Assembly: GCA_928212115.1 (NCBI GenBank)
Contig: CAKMRJ010005523.1
Location: forward strand, 142,065,868 to 142,129,867
Source: Lactuca virosa
Taxonomy: Eukaryota > Streptophyta > Magnoliopsida > Asterales > Asteraceae
Length of the DNA: 64,000 nt
Reading direction: 5' to 3'
The position numbers and the translations under genes were made by a program. The notes under the pieces were generated by a model. It saw only the letters and a list, made by a program, of their open reading frames with translations, did no database searches and was not told the origin of the DNA. This document shows positions 22,861-35,101 of this stretch, one piece after another (the stretch's first letter is position 1; each line of letters begins with the position of its first letter).

Positions 22861-23458
22861 TGTTTTGGTCAAAAATTACTCAAGTATTGATCAACCAAAT
22901 TGAATGAGAGGCTGTGATGTTCGAATTATGCAATATAGAAAAGTAAAGAGGATGACAAGATTGTTTACAAGGAAATCCCTTGATCCTTGCAAGGATCTCC
23001 AGCATAAAACCTTAGGAGGTGATCATGATCACCTGCCTTGATGATTTTATTATTAAAAAATGATGATTATAGAGAGTATTCCATTAAGAACAAGTCAAAA
23101 AGTTTGTAAGGTAAGCTAAGTGTAAGCAGAATGTGTCGTGTGTGAGATACATGTGTTAATTTATAGTCTAAGCTAGCTAACAAGATGTCTGATATTCCCG
23201 GGATACTCTATGACCAGCTTTGTGAACGTTGTTGGAATTGGTATTCAGGGTCTTTAGCATAGTTGAGGTGACTTCTGTTGAGAATAAGTCTTCTCTTGAA
23301 TATTTCTGCACAGGTGTTAGTTATTAACGAAATATAACCTTTATAAATGTTAATAAATAATAATAACGGTAATAGTCGGGATCCTGAGATAGTTGAGGAT
23401 CTTGAATACCTGATGAGGTTTAAGGATCCCGAATGCTTTGAGGATCCTGGCCCTAACA
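22861..23458 (-). repeat. Element D right LTR (5' LTR)
   Basis: Direct repeat of 13697-14272, starting TGTTAGGGCC in minus sense and ending GACCAAAACA. Confidence 0.92.
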
Positions 23459-23489
23459 GGTGTCGTCTCTATTTTCCTGGTAGAACAAC
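23459..23489 (-). pseudogene. Host-gene exon, 5' half (interrupted by element D)
   Basis: In minus sense acceptor ctacatttgtag, then an exon beginning GTTGTTCTACC (LFYQENRDDT) up to the insertion point of D; 23459-23463 is the target duplication. It continues at 13696-13650. The intron 23490-23535 would be only 46 bases between this exon and the next upstream one, short for a plant intron. Confidence 0.4.
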
Positions 23490-23535
23490 CTACAAATGTA
23501 GAAGAAATGGTAAGTGGAAGGGTGAGAGCATTTAC

Positions 23536-23603
23536 CATATAGGAGAACAGATGTGTATTTGTGGCTTTGTAATCGCGATATATGGCTTGGAGATAACATC
23601 GAT
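23536..23603 (-). pseudogene. Host-gene exon, cut by element E
   Basis: In minus sense an open stretch reading IDVISKPYIAITKP up to CSPIW, ending at donor ATATG/gtaaatg. Its frame continues without a stop into the exon at 23489. The 5' side is cut by the insertion of element E. The protein is not recognised. Confidence 0.4.
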
Positions 23604-24984
23604 TGTCATAATTGGCATTTTCAGCTAGGAAATTCTGTTTTCATGTATACGTCAACTACTGTAAGACTTGTACTCTAAGTGAATATCATACTATATGCTA
23701 AATGAAACCATCCATTTGAATCCAAACTCTTGATTGAAGTTCAAAACCTAATACAATACATCTCATATGTTCTACTATGGATTGAAAACCCTAAAAATCC
23801 CGGTTCAAGATTATTATGGGCTAGGATTCTCTTATTGGGCCTAATGGACCAATAAACTTTTAATTTGACTACTTTGGTCCTAGGAACCCTATTTGGGCTC
23901 TAATTGGACCCAAATCCATGAAATTAAGGTGTTTCGGGTCATATGGGCCTAGAATGATCCATCTTATTTCTAATGAACCATGATGGGCCATAACTAGTTT
24001 CATAAGCACTAATGGGCCGTAAACTACATCCTTGGGCATCATTGGGCCGTGAACCCTCATCAAATGAATTTGATCCTCCATGCAAAAACCAACTCACCAT
24101 CCCTCTTCCCTTCTTAATCTCGGCCCAAGAGCACCCACAACCACATTCATTTTCACTTCAAACACAATCCTTTCACGTCTCTCTAAAAATACCAAGAACT
24201 TCCTTCTTCCTCATCAAAAATCGTGGGTTGTGTGTGGGTTTCAAGAGCTTTTCATCAAGATTTCAACCTCTTGGTAAGTTATCATCTTATACAAGTTGTT
24301 ACCTTCCATTTTAATGCTACGAACTCTTTCTTACAATAGCTTCATTTCGTGTTCTAACTTCCTAGAATCATCTAGGTTCGAAAACTTCCTCCAAGGAAGC
24401 ACCTTAGGCCGAAAACATCTCCAATCTCCTTCCAAAAACCGATGCAAACCTCAATGTGAGTTCATACACCCTTGTTTTCGGTTTTACTATGTTTTGGGGG
24501 AGGATACAAGTTGCTTATGTGATAGATCTATGTATTTGTGCATGTTTATGTGTGTTTTCTAAGTAATATGTTGTGATTATGTAAAGAAACTTCATGAATC
24601 TCGAAAACTCTATCAAATCTTGACAATATTTGTAAACTAAAACACTTTATGCAACCTACCATAAATATGAAAGTGTTAAACATGTTAAGGATGTTGAAAA
24701 ACTAAATAAAATCTTGTAAAGGGACCATCTTTGACAAATGAACAAAAAGATGAAGCTTTTATGATACTTACGGTTTTTCAAGGACCAAAGAGTCATTTTT
24801 GTATAAAAATGGGTCTTTATGATATTATGGTTTTAAAAAGGGCCAAAAGAGTAATTTTTTCACAAATGGGCTTAAATTGGGACTTCACGATTTTATGGGC
24901 CAAAATTGGAAAAATTATGAATTTTGTGGATTAAATTGTCATTTTAAACAAATTTGAGCCAAAGATGTTGTTTTTGGGTAAAAA

Positions 24985-25300
24985 AAGGGCAGAAAATGCC
25001 AATTTTATTAAATTGGGCTGAAAATGCCAATTTTATATAATTGGGCCGAAAAAGTCAATTTTTACATAATTGGGCCGAAAATGTCAATTTTCATGATATT
25101 GGGTCGAAAATGCTATTTTTAACAATAGTGGGCTAAAAATGTCATTTTATTTGAAATAAGCCCATAAATGTAAACTTTTGGTCTTAAGGGACCTAAAGTG
25201 TCAATTATATCAAAAATATGCCTAAATTGTAAATTTTCGGCTTAATGGGCCAAAAATGTCATCATTACAAAAAGTGGGCCTTTTTATGTCATTTTAGAAA
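24985..25300. repeat. Tandem array, ~30-40-bp unit (ttgggccgaaaatgtcaattt)
   Basis: Eight or so diverged copies of a unit with a TTGGGC core followed by gaaaatg and caatttt. The second LTR has the same array at about 32565-32880. Confidence 0.8.
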
Positions 25301-25354
25301 ACAATCGAGCTAAAACAAAAAATGTAATAACAAACGAACTAAATACAGCGATTA

Positions 25355-25545
25355 CATGTTTATTGGGCCTAATACTTACAATTCATGTTATTGGGCCTTA
25401 GTGTCCCATTTACATGCTTATTAGGTCTGGATTATACATTACAAGTTTATTGAGCCTTAGTGGTCCATTTACATGCTTATTGGGCCTGGACTATACATTA
25501 CATGTTTATTGGGCCTTAGTGGTCCTTCTACATGTCTGTTGGGCC
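25355..25545. repeat. Tandem array, ~34-bp unit (tacatgyttattgggcct)
   Basis: About five copies, alternating two variants (gggccttagtggtcc and gggcctggactatac). Copied in the second LTR at about 32925-33125. Confidence 0.8.
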
Positions 25546-25736
25546 TCGTACATTCATATACATACTCGTTGGACTTTTTAAACATAAAACGTACACGGAA
25601 ACATTATACATAACATAATACAATATTCGCGTAAACTCAGTTAAGGATCTAGTGAGACATGTCGGTTGACACCTCTCAAGTGTACGATCGTAGCCTGTAG
25701 TTATAACCAGAGTCTCCTGGAGGGAAAGCGATAGTT

Positions 25737-25738
<2 letters not shown>

Positions 25739-25792
<54 letters not shown>
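25739..25792. repeat. (TA)n microsatellite
   Basis: About 54 bases of TA repeat in the first LTR of E. The second LTR has gtgtatagatctatg here, so the tract arose or expanded in one copy. Confidence 0.95.
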
Positions 25793-25793
<1 letters not shown>

Positions 25794-26581
25794 GGGGTGA
25801 CACCCCACACCTGAGCTGTTCGCTACAGTTAGACTAGGCCAGTCTAGGGTGACAAACCTTACCTTAAACAAGTCGGCGCCTGAAAAAGCTACGACAGGCA
25901 AATTCGTCATTATCAAGTATGGTTAAAACGACTCACATAGAGATTAACTCCATCATAATTTCATGGAACACATATAAAATCTTGTCGATATGAAAACATA
26001 CATACACTGATATTCGGTCTTAGGGTTTGAGACCACGACACTTTTATAAATAGAAAATATCGGATTTTCTGGGGAAATATACAGTTAAACAATACCTTCT
26101 ACTTACAACAGAAAATACATGATCTTTTTCCGAATTACATTTTTATATACATTCCAAAAACATAAAACACAAATGCATTAGTACTTGATTTTGACACATC
26201 ACTTTCAAACCATTTTTCAGAAAATATCGGATTTTCTGGCGTTTTTACAAACAATACAAAACCTTTCATTCAAACATGCTTATGAACTCACCAACATTAT
26301 ATATGTTGACATTTTCAAAATAACTTGGATTCTCAAGGAATCGTTAAGCAGAAAGGTCAACAAGAACATGTGGAATTTTTCGTATTTTGTTACCATCATA
26401 CATTGAATATTATGGCATGTAATTTATGATACTACACTTGATGTAAACAATGTTGGTTGTATTTTGATATGTATGATGATGGTGTTGTCTTCTTTCAATT
26501 ATATACTTTGTGATGATATTACAAGATGAAGTCACCCAAGCCCTCAGACGTTTCCGCCGTCTGATTCGGGGTGTGACAGAT

Positions 26582-26593
26582 TGGTATCAGAGC
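26582..26593 (+). other. Element E primer-binding site
   Basis: TGGTATCAGAGC three bases after the LTR end: initiator tRNA-Met type. The copy after the second LTR (34120-34131) reads TTGTATGAGAGC, so two bases are lost. Confidence 0.9.
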
Positions 26594-26990
26594 ATTGTTT
26601 ATAGTGAACTGGCATATCTAATCATACTTGATATGCAACTATAAATACAATGGGACTAAAACACTCTGAATAAAATGATACCTAGGTATACATTAAAAAC
26701 AATAACACTAAAAGTCTTTGGAGGAAATGGAACACTGTGATTAAACCTGGACAGTTATGTAGTCATATTGGGGATAAATATAGCCTGATCAACTATATTT
26801 ATTCAAAATATGACCGACATGTGTTTGGGAGTAATCATTGCGGGAAATGGATCTAGAAGCTTACCTCGTATCCAAAACTTCAAACGAACTCAAACTTAAA
26901 TAATCAAAATACTATAGGAGTATTTTGGAAAACTTATTTGCACATACTCCCTTTACACACTTCTCACTCCCAGTTTCTCGCGCAGTCGCC

Positions 26991-27560
26991 ATGGACGAGG
27001 CACATCAGGGCGTCCTTTTCTATCAGGCCCTAGTGGCCCACGGAATGATCGAGGAAGACCCCGTGATGGGTCACGAGGCAGCCCCCGGTGTTGGGCCCGA
27101 GGAGTACATGGAGACAGACTACGAGTTTGGAGAATCCGATGAGATCATGGAGGAGGATGGGGACGCTAATGAAGTCCCCAGTGAGCCTCCCACTTCAGAG
27201 ATAGTACAGGATCACTCCGCAGTACCACAGGATCTCATCGATAGGACTCGCTCCTTAGAGGAGGAGTTTGCCACCCTTCGGCAACAACTATTAGCAACAG
27301 AGGCCCGAGTTGTACAGGAAGAGCACGAGAGGGACGAGGTCATCAGGGAGATGCATTGAACAAGTTTCAACCGAAAGGGTCACACTGCAAGATACTGTAG
27401 AACTCAGCCTCAACAGAACCAACAGTCGAACCACAACAACAACAACAATCACAACAACAGTAACAACAACAACAAGGCTGGGGCCAGTTACACATGCTAT
27501 GGGTGTGGAGGAACCGGTCATTTCAAGCGCGATTGCCCCAAAGCCATCAACCAGGGGCGG
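26991..27560 (+). pseudogene. Element E gag, first copy (no capsid core)
   Basis: An open frame from 26925 or 26991 (MDEAHQGVLFYQAL) encodes an acidic N-terminal segment with a coiled-coil-like end (LEEEFATLRQQLLATEARV), then a stop at 27357. The nucleocapsid part follows: a knuckle that has lost two of its cysteines (FNRKGHTARYC), an Asn/Gln-rich linker, and an intact CCHC knuckle [14 protein letters not shown]. The ~200-residue capsid domain expected between these parts is absent. The second copy (34463-35100) lacks it too, so the deletion precedes the duplication. Confidence 0.75.
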
Positions 27561-29112
27561 GAACATCAGGAAGGGTATTGGCATTGGGTCAAGGTGAAGC
27601 AGTTCAGGACCCAACAGTTGTTACTGGTACGTTCCTACTTAACAACACATACGCATGCATTTTATTCGATAGCGGAGCCGAGCGAAGCTTCGTTAGTAAC
27701 AAATTCAAACATTTACTAAATGAACAACCCCAGAAGCTCAACGAAGCCTTCACGGTGGAAATGGCTAATGGGAAAACTGAAACAACCAAAGATGTCTATG
27801 TAGGGTGCACATTAACACTATACAATCACTCTTTTCAAATAGATTTGATGCTAGTAAATATTAGGAGTTTTGATGTGATAATCGGCATGGATTGGTTAAG
27901 CCCCCATCATGCTGATATTATGTGTCGCAAGAAGGCCGTTCGCCTTCATCTCCCTAATCACGAAACCCTAATAATCTATGGTGATAAACCTGGCGCCAAT
28001 CTTCGCCTTATCTCGTGCATCAAGGCACAAAAGTGCCTACACAAGAAGAACTATGCATTCCTCGCTCATGTTGCGGATAAGACAAAAGAAGAAGTAAAGA
28101 TTCAAGACATTCCAGTGGCATGTGACTTCCCGGATGTATTTCCAGAAGATCTTCCGGGAATACCCCCAGGAAGACAGGTCGAATTCCGAATCGACCTAAT
28201 ACTAGGAGCCACATCAATTGCCAAATCACCCTATAGGTTAGCTCCCGCCGAAATGCAGGAGTTATCCAGCCAACTAAGCGAGCTGTTGAGCAAAGGATTC
28301 ATCCGACCAAGCTTCTCACCCTGGGGAGCTCCGGTCTGGTTTGTCAAGAAAAAGGACGGATCTTTCAGAATGTGCATCGACTATAGCGAATTAAACAAGC
28401 TCACTGTCAAAAACCGATACCCACTTCCTCGAATTAACGATCTATTTGACCAGCTTCAAGGAGCTAGTTATTTTTCAAAAATAGATCTGAGATCCGGTTA
28501 TCATCAACTCCGAGTTCGGGAAGAGGACATTCCAAAAACTGCCTTTCGAACTCGATACGGTCATTACGAATTTGTCGTGATGCCTTTCGGTCTAACAAAT
28601 ACCCCCGCACCATTTATGGACCTCATGAATCGAGTTTGTCGTCCAATCCTCGATAATTTCTTAATCGTCTTCATCGATGATATTCTCATATACTCTCGAA
28701 GCAAGGAGGAGCACGGTCATCATCTCCGTCAAGTCCTGGAAACCCTAAGAGCTGAAAGATTGGATGCGAAGCTCTCCAAATGCGAGTTCTTGCTCCGCGG
28801 TGTAAACTTTTTAGGTCATGTAGTCAGAAAGGAAGGGATTCATGTAGATCCTTCCAAGATCAAAGCTATTGAAGCTTGGGTTATTCCGAAAACACCAACG
28901 GAAATCCGTCAATTCTTGGGTCTCGCAGGCTACTATCGAAGGTTTATCCAGAATTTTTCCAAGATAGCCAAACCCCTTACGACATTGACACAAAAGGGTG
29001 TGCCTTTCAACTGGACGGAAAAGCAAGAAGCCGCCTTCCAAACCTTGAAGCAAGCCCTCTGTAGTGCACCAGTGTTATCCTTACCAGAGGGAACCGACGA
29101 TTTTGTAGTCTA
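27494..29112 (+). pseudogene. Element E protease and reverse transcriptase, first copy
   Basis: The longest open frame in the window. The natural frame enters from gag by a one-base loss near 27550, so the ATG at 27494 is not a real start. Protease: [11 protein letters not shown] (catalytic DSG intact) and [39 protein letters not shown], the [19 protein letters not shown] core, MPFGLTN and FIDDILIYS with both catalytic Asps intact. It continues to the RNase H border, where TAA (29110-29112) replaces the expected Tyr of VVYCDAS. This RT domain could be intact as protein. Confidence 0.88.
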
Positions 29113-29455
29113 ATGCGATGCTTCGAATCAAGGGTTAGGCTGTGTCCTCATGCAGCGTGGAAAGGTGATAGCTTACGCATCCAGGCAATTAAAGACGCAT
29201 GAAGTAAATTACACCACACATGATCTCGAGTTGGGAGCTGTGGTCTTCGCCCTAAAGATTTGGAGGCACTACCTCTACGGTACAAAGTGCACCATATTCA
29301 CCGATCACAAAATCCTCCAGCACATTCTAAACCAAAAGGAGTTAAACATGAGGCAACGAAGATAGGTTGAGCTGTTAAATGATTACGAGTGTGAGATCAA
29401 GTACCACCCAGGCAAGGCTAACGTGGTACCCGATGCCATGAGCAGAAAAGAATAC
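29113..29455 (+). pseudogene. Element E RNase H, first copy
   Basis: [13 protein letters not shown] follows the stop at 29110, then [45 protein letters not shown] second stop (TAG, about 29363) comes before the YHPGKANVVPDAMSR end. Catalytic D/E/D positions are readable. Confidence 0.8.
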
Positions 29456-30964
29456 TCAGGTTGCCGGGAGAAAACCTTATCAATAACCATCCAATCCCAC
29501 CAAACCTCACAGATCAAGGGAGCTCAATCAGAGGCATTGAAGCCGGAGAACATCGCACATGAAACACTATGTGGGATGGACAAGAAATTTGAAGCCAAGG
29601 AGGACGGAACTTATTGTTTCATGAACAGAATATGGGTCCCTAAAGTTTGAGGATTCAGAGAAAAGATTATGAACGAATCCCACAAGTCGCGATATTCCAT
29701 CCATCCGGGTTCGGATAAGATGTACTTGGACATTAAGCAACATTATTGGTGGCCAAATATGAAGGCAGAGATCGCCACCTACGTGGGCAAGTGTCTCACT
29801 TGCGCCAAGGTGAAAGTGGAATACCAAAAACCCTCGGGACTATTACAACAGCCAGTAATATCCGAGTGGAAATGGGAAAGGATTACTATAGACTTCGTGA
29901 CCAAATTACCTAAGACGACAGACGGATTGGATGCTATCTGGGTAATCGTCGATAGGTTAACTAAATCGCTCATTTCCTGCCAATAAAAGAATCTTACAAG
30001 ATGGAAAGGTTGACACGAATCTACATCAAAGAGATCGTAAGACTTCATGGGGTGCCAGTGTCTATTATCTCGGATCGAGATAGTAGATTTACCTCACGAT
30101 TTTGGCAGTCACTTCAGAAGGCAATGGGAACACAACTAGACATGAGCATTGCTTACCACCCTCAAACTGATGGCCAAAGCGAACGAACCATCCAAACACT
30201 CGAAGACATGCTCCGAGCCTGTATGATTGATTGCGGCAAGTTATGGGATACCCACTTTCCTTTGGTTGAATTCTCATACCCACAACAGTTATCACACGAG
30301 CATCAAGGTTGCTCCTTTTGAGGCTTTTTATGGTCGCAAATGCAGATCGCCTCTATGCTAGGCTGCGGTGGGTGACACCCAACTAGCAAAAGGACAATCA
30401 CCAGACAGCACTCTCACAGGGCCAGAAATCATTCGAGAAACGACCGAAAAGATAATACAAATCAAAGCCCGACTTCAAGCATCGTGAGACCGACAAAAGA
30501 GCTATGCTGAAAAACGGCGAAAGCCTCTAGAATTCCAAGTCAGAGATCGGGTGCTATTGAAAGTCTCTCCCTGGAAAGGAATGATCCGTTTTGGGAAACG
30601 GGGAAAACTGAACCCGCGATACATCGGACCGTTCGAGATCCTTGCCCGAATTGGTCTGGTAGCTTATAAGTTGCAGCTACCTTCAGAGCTCAGCAACGTA
30701 CACCCCGTGTTCCACTTCTCGAATTTGAAAAAGTGCTTATCAGATGAAACTCTTGTCATTCCTTTAGAAGAGATCGAAATAAATGAGAATCTTCTGTTTG
30801 TCGAAGAACCAGTCGAGATAATGGATAGGGAAGTGAAGCGTATGAAGCAGAGTCGCATTCCCATTGTGAAGGTTCGATGGAACGCCAAGCGTGGACCGGA
30901 ATTCACATGGGAACGCGAAGACCAGATGAAGCAGAAGTACCCTCACTTATTTTCTCATTCATGA
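29456..30964 (+). pseudogene. Element E integrase, first copy
   Basis: HHCC domain ([20 protein letters not shown]), D1 in TIDFVTKLP, then a frameshift at about 29970. The core resumes at 30001 with D2 (SDRDSRF) and E ([11 protein letters not shown]). A second break lies at 30280-30550 with stops. The C-terminal part 30551-30964 has the [10 protein letters not shown] segment and [13 protein letters not shown], the chromodomain-like end of Tekay/chromoviral integrases, with EFTWERED and QKYPHLF. It closely matches the integrase of element A. Confidence 0.85.
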
Positions 30965-31002
30965 TCCTACCTTTCGAAAAAATTTCGGGACGAAATTCCC
31001 TC

Positions 31003-31016
31003 TAACGGGGGGATGA
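31003..31016 (+). other. Element E polypurine tract
   Basis: taacggggggatga directly before the TGTCACAACT start of the second LTR, after the same cgggacgaaattcc leader as in element A. Confidence 0.85.
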
Positions 31017-34000
31017 TGTCACAACTCGCATTTTCAGCTGGGAAATTTTGTTTTCATGTAAACGTCAACTACTGTAAGACTTGTACTCTAAGTGAATATC
31101 ATACTATATGTTAAATGAAACCATCCATTTGAATCCAAACTCTTGATTGAAGTTCAAAACCTAATACAATACATCTCATATGTTCTACTATGGATTGAAA
31201 ACCCTAAAAATCTCGGTTCAATATTATTATGGGCTAGGATTCTCTTATTGGGCCTAATGGACCAATAAACTTTCAATTTGACTACTTTGGGTCTAGGAAC
31301 CCTATTTGGGCTCTAATTGGACCCACATCCATGAAATTAAGGTATTTTGGGTCATATGGGCCTAGAATGATCCATCTTATTTCTAATGGGCCATTATAGG
31401 CCATAACAAGTTTCATAAGAACTAATGGGCCGCAAACTACATCCTTGGGCATCATTGGGCCGTGAACCCTCATAAAGGCCCAATAGGCCAAAAAATAATT
31501 ATTTTGGGCCTCATAAACTTGAAATAAGACAAGAGAGGGCCAAACTATCTCATTTCCTTTTCTCCTAGCCCATTCTCGGTCCAATTAAAACAAAAAAAGA
31601 TAAGAGAGTGATTAGTGCATTGCCACCTCATTAATAACCATTAGGTATATACACTATTGTTTAACATAACTCACCCTCCCCCTTCCCTTCTTAATCTCGA
31701 CCCAAGAGCACTCACAACCACACTCATTTTCACTTCAAACACAATCCTTTCATGTCTCTCTAAAAACACCAAGAACTTCCTTCTTCCTCATCAAAAATCG
31801 TGGGTTGTGTGTGGGTTTCAAGAGCTTTTCATCAAGGTTTCAACCTCTTGGTAAGTTATCATCTTATACAAGTTGTTACCTTCCATTTTAATGCTAAGAA
31901 CTCTTTCTTACAATAGCTTCATTTCGTGTTCTAACTTCCTAGAATCATCTAGGTTCGAAAACTTCCTCCAAGGAAGCACCTTAAGCCGAAAACATCTCCA
32001 ATCTCCTTCCAAAAACTGATCCAAACCTCAATGTGAGTTCATACCCCCTTGTTTTCGGTTTTACTATGTTTTGGGGGAGGATACAAGTTGCTTATGTGAT
32101 AGATCTATGTATTTGTGCATGTTTATGTGTGTTTTCTAAGTAATATGTTGTGATTATGTGAAGAAACTTCATGAATCTCGAAAACTCTATCAAATCTTGA
32201 CAATATTTGTAAACTAAAACACTTTATGCAACTTACCATAAATATGAAAGTGTTAAACATGTTAAGGATGTTGAAAAACTAAACAAAATCTTGTAAAGGG
32301 ACCATTTTTGACAAATGAACAAAAAGATGAAGCTTTTATGATACTTACGGTTTTTCAAGGACTAAAGAGTGATTTTTATATAAAAATGGGTCTTTATGAT
32401 ATTATGGTTTTAAAAAGGGAAAAAAGAGTAATTTTTTCACAAAGGGGCTTAAATTGGGCCTTCACGGTTTTATGGGCCAAAATTGGAAAAATTATGAATT
32501 TTGTGGATTAAATTGTTATTTTAAACAAATTTGAGCCAAAGATGTTGTTTTTCGATAAAAAAGGGCTGAAAATGCCAATTTTATTAAATTGGGCTGAAAA
32601 TGCAAATTTTATATAATTGGGACGAAAATGTCAATTTTTATATAGTTGGGCCGAAAATGTCAATTTTCATGATATTGGGTCGAAAATGCTATTTTTAACA
32701 TTAGTGGGCTAAAAATGTCATTTTATTTGAAATAAGCCCATAAATGTAAACTTTTGGTCTTAAGGGACCTAAAGTGTCAATTATATCAAAAATATGCCTA
32801 AATTGTAAATTTTCGGCTTAATGGGCCAAAAATGTCATCATTACAAAAAGTGGGCCTTTTTATGTCATTTTAGAAATCAATCGAGCTAAAACAAACAATG
32901 TAATAACAAACGAACTAAATACAGCGATTACATGTTTATTGGGCCTAATACTTACATTTTATGTTATTGGGCCTTAGTGGCTCATTTACATGCTTATTAG
33001 GCATGGATTATACATTACATGTTAATTGGGCCTTAGTGGTCCATTTACATGCTTATTGGGCCTGGACTATACATTACATGTTTATTGGGCCTTAGTGGTC
33101 CTTCTACATGTTTGTTGGGCCTCGTACATTCACATACATACTCTTTGGACTTTTCAAACATAAAACGTACACGGAAACATTATACATAACATAATACAAT
33201 ATTCGCGTAAACTCAGTTAAGGATCTAGTGAGACATGTCGGTTGACACCTCTCGAGTGTACGATCGTAGCCTGTAGTTATAACCAGAGTCTCCTGGAGGG
33301 AGAGCGAGAGTTTGTGTATAGATCTATGCGGGGTGACACCCCACACCTGAGATGTTCGCTACAGTTAGACTAGGCCAGTTTAGGGTGACAAACCTTACTT
33401 TAAACAAGCCGGTGCCTGAAAACGTCAGGATAGGCGAATTCGTCATAATCAAGTATGGTTAAAACGACTCACATAGAGATTAACTCCATCATAATTTCAC
33501 GGAACACATATAAAATCTTGTCGATATGAAAACATACATACACTGATATTCGGTCTTAGGGTTTTGAGACCACGACACTTTTATAAACATAAAATATCGG
33601 ATTTTCTGGGGAAATATACAGTTAAACAATACCTTCTACTTACAACAGAAAATACATGATCTTTTACCGGATTACATTTTTATATACATTCCAAAAACAT
33701 AAAATACACATGCATTATTACTTGATTTTGACACATCACTTTCAAACCATTTATCAGAAAATATCGGATTTTCTGGCGTTTTTACGAACAATACAAAACT
33801 TTTCATTCAAACATGCTTATGAACTCACCAACATTATATATGTTGACATTTTCAAAATAACTTGGATTCTCAAGGAATCGTTAAGCAGAAAGGTCAACAA
33901 GAACATGTGGAATTTTTCGTATTTTGTTACCATCATACATTGAATATTATGGCATGTAATTTATGATACTACACTTGATGTAAACAATGTTGGTTGTATT

Positions 34001-34116
34001 TTGATATGTATGATGATGGTGTTGTCTTGTTTCAATTATATACTTTGTGATGATATTACAAGATGAAGTCACCCAAGCCCCCGGACGTTTCCGCCGTCTG
34101 ATTCGGGGGTGTGACA
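31017..34116 (+). repeat. Element E second LTR (shared)
   Basis: 3100 bp, TGTCACAACT to GGGTGTGACA. It serves as 3' LTR of the first unit and 5' LTR of the second. It has ~200 bp (about 31475-31670) missing from the first LTR. Same TGGGCC richness and arrays. Confidence 0.9.
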
Positions 34117-34462
34117 GATTTGTATGAGAGCATTGTTTATAGTGAACTGGCATATCTAATCATACTTGATATGCAACTATAAATACAATGGGACTAAAAC
34201 ACTCTGAATAAAATGATACCTAGGTATACATTAAAAACTATAACACTAAAAGTCTCTGGAGGAAATGGACCATTGTGATTAAACCCGGACAGTTATGTGG
34301 TCATATTGGGGATAAATATAGCCTGATCAACTATATTTATTCAAAATATGACCAACATGTGTTTGGGAGTAATCATGGCGGGAAGTGGATCTAGAAGCTT
34401 ACCTCGTATCCAAAACTTCTAAGGAACTCAAACTTAAATAATCAATATACTATAGGAGTATT

Positions 34463-35101
34463 TTGGAAAACTTATTTGCACATACTCCCTTTACACACTT
34501 CTCACTCCCAGTTTCTCGCCCATTCGCCATTGACGAGCCACATCAGGGCGTCCTTTTCTATCAGGCCCTAGTGGCCCACGGAATGATCGAGGAAGACCCT
34601 GTGATGGGTCAGGAGGCAGCCCCCGGTGTTGGGCCCGATGAGTACATGGAGACGGACTACGAGTTTGGAGAATCCGATGAGATCATGGAGGAGGATGGGG
34701 GCGCTAATGAAGTCCCTAGTGAGCCTCCCACTTCAGAGATAGTACAGGATCACTCCGCATCACCACATGATCCCATCGATAGGACTCGCTCCTTAGAGTA
34801 GGAGGTTGCCACCCTTCGGCAACAACTATTAGCAACAGAGGCCCGAGCTGTAAAGGTAGAGCACGAGAAGGACGAGGTCATCAGGGAGATGCATTGCACA
34901 AGTTGCAACCAAAAGGGTCACACTGCAAGATACTGTAGCACTCAGCCTCAACAGAACCAACAGTCGAACCACAACAACAACAACAATCGCAACAACAGTA
35001 ACAACAACAAAAACAATGTTGGGCCAGTTACACCTGCTATGGGTGTGGAGGAACCAGTCATTTCAAGCGCGATTGCCCCAAAGCCATCAACCAGGGGGTA
35101 G
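34463..35101 (+). pseudogene. Element E gag, second copy
   Basis: Repeats the first copy: ATG-started acidic segment to a stop at 34800 (inside the coiled-coil part), then 34889-35101 with an intact CTSCNQKGHTARYC knuckle. A frameshift in the Asn-rich linker removes the second knuckle from frame. The capsid core is absent as in the first copy. Confidence 0.8.

Larger units (their letters stand above)
13697..23458 (-). mobile_element. Element D: complete Ty3/Gypsy Tat-lineage element
   Basis: 9762 bp with LTRs of 576 bp (13697-14272) and 598 bp (22861-23458), minus orientation, flanked by perfect 5-bp duplications ggtgt (13692-13696 and 23459-23463). Gene order in minus sense: gag, protease, RT, RNase H, a second (archaeal-type) RNase H, integrase, then a non-coding stretch and an antisense ORF before the 3' LTR. 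The second RNase H and the antisense ORF are marks of the Tat (Retand/Ogre-type) lineage. All enzyme genes are broken. GGATCC occurs about 44 times by hand count. Confidence 0.92.
23604..26578 (+). repeat. Element E first LTR
   Basis: 2975 bp, from TGTCATAATTGG to GGGTGTGACA. Compared with the second LTR it has a (TA)n tract at 25739-25792 and lacks a ~200-bp stretch present at about 31475-31670. Rich in TGGGCC (about 15 sites in 23830-25550), and carries two short-period tandem arrays (about 24985-25300 and 25355-25545). Confidence 0.9.

Noticed and set aside
13697..23458. GGATCC sites as cloning or linker artefacts
   Set aside because: Sites are spread over the whole element in varied contexts, with decayed variants, inside a natural TSD-bounded transposon.
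27291..27614. Minus-strand frame with [15 protein letters not shown]
   Set aside because: Reverse reading of the Asn-rich (caacaa)n linker in gag of element E.
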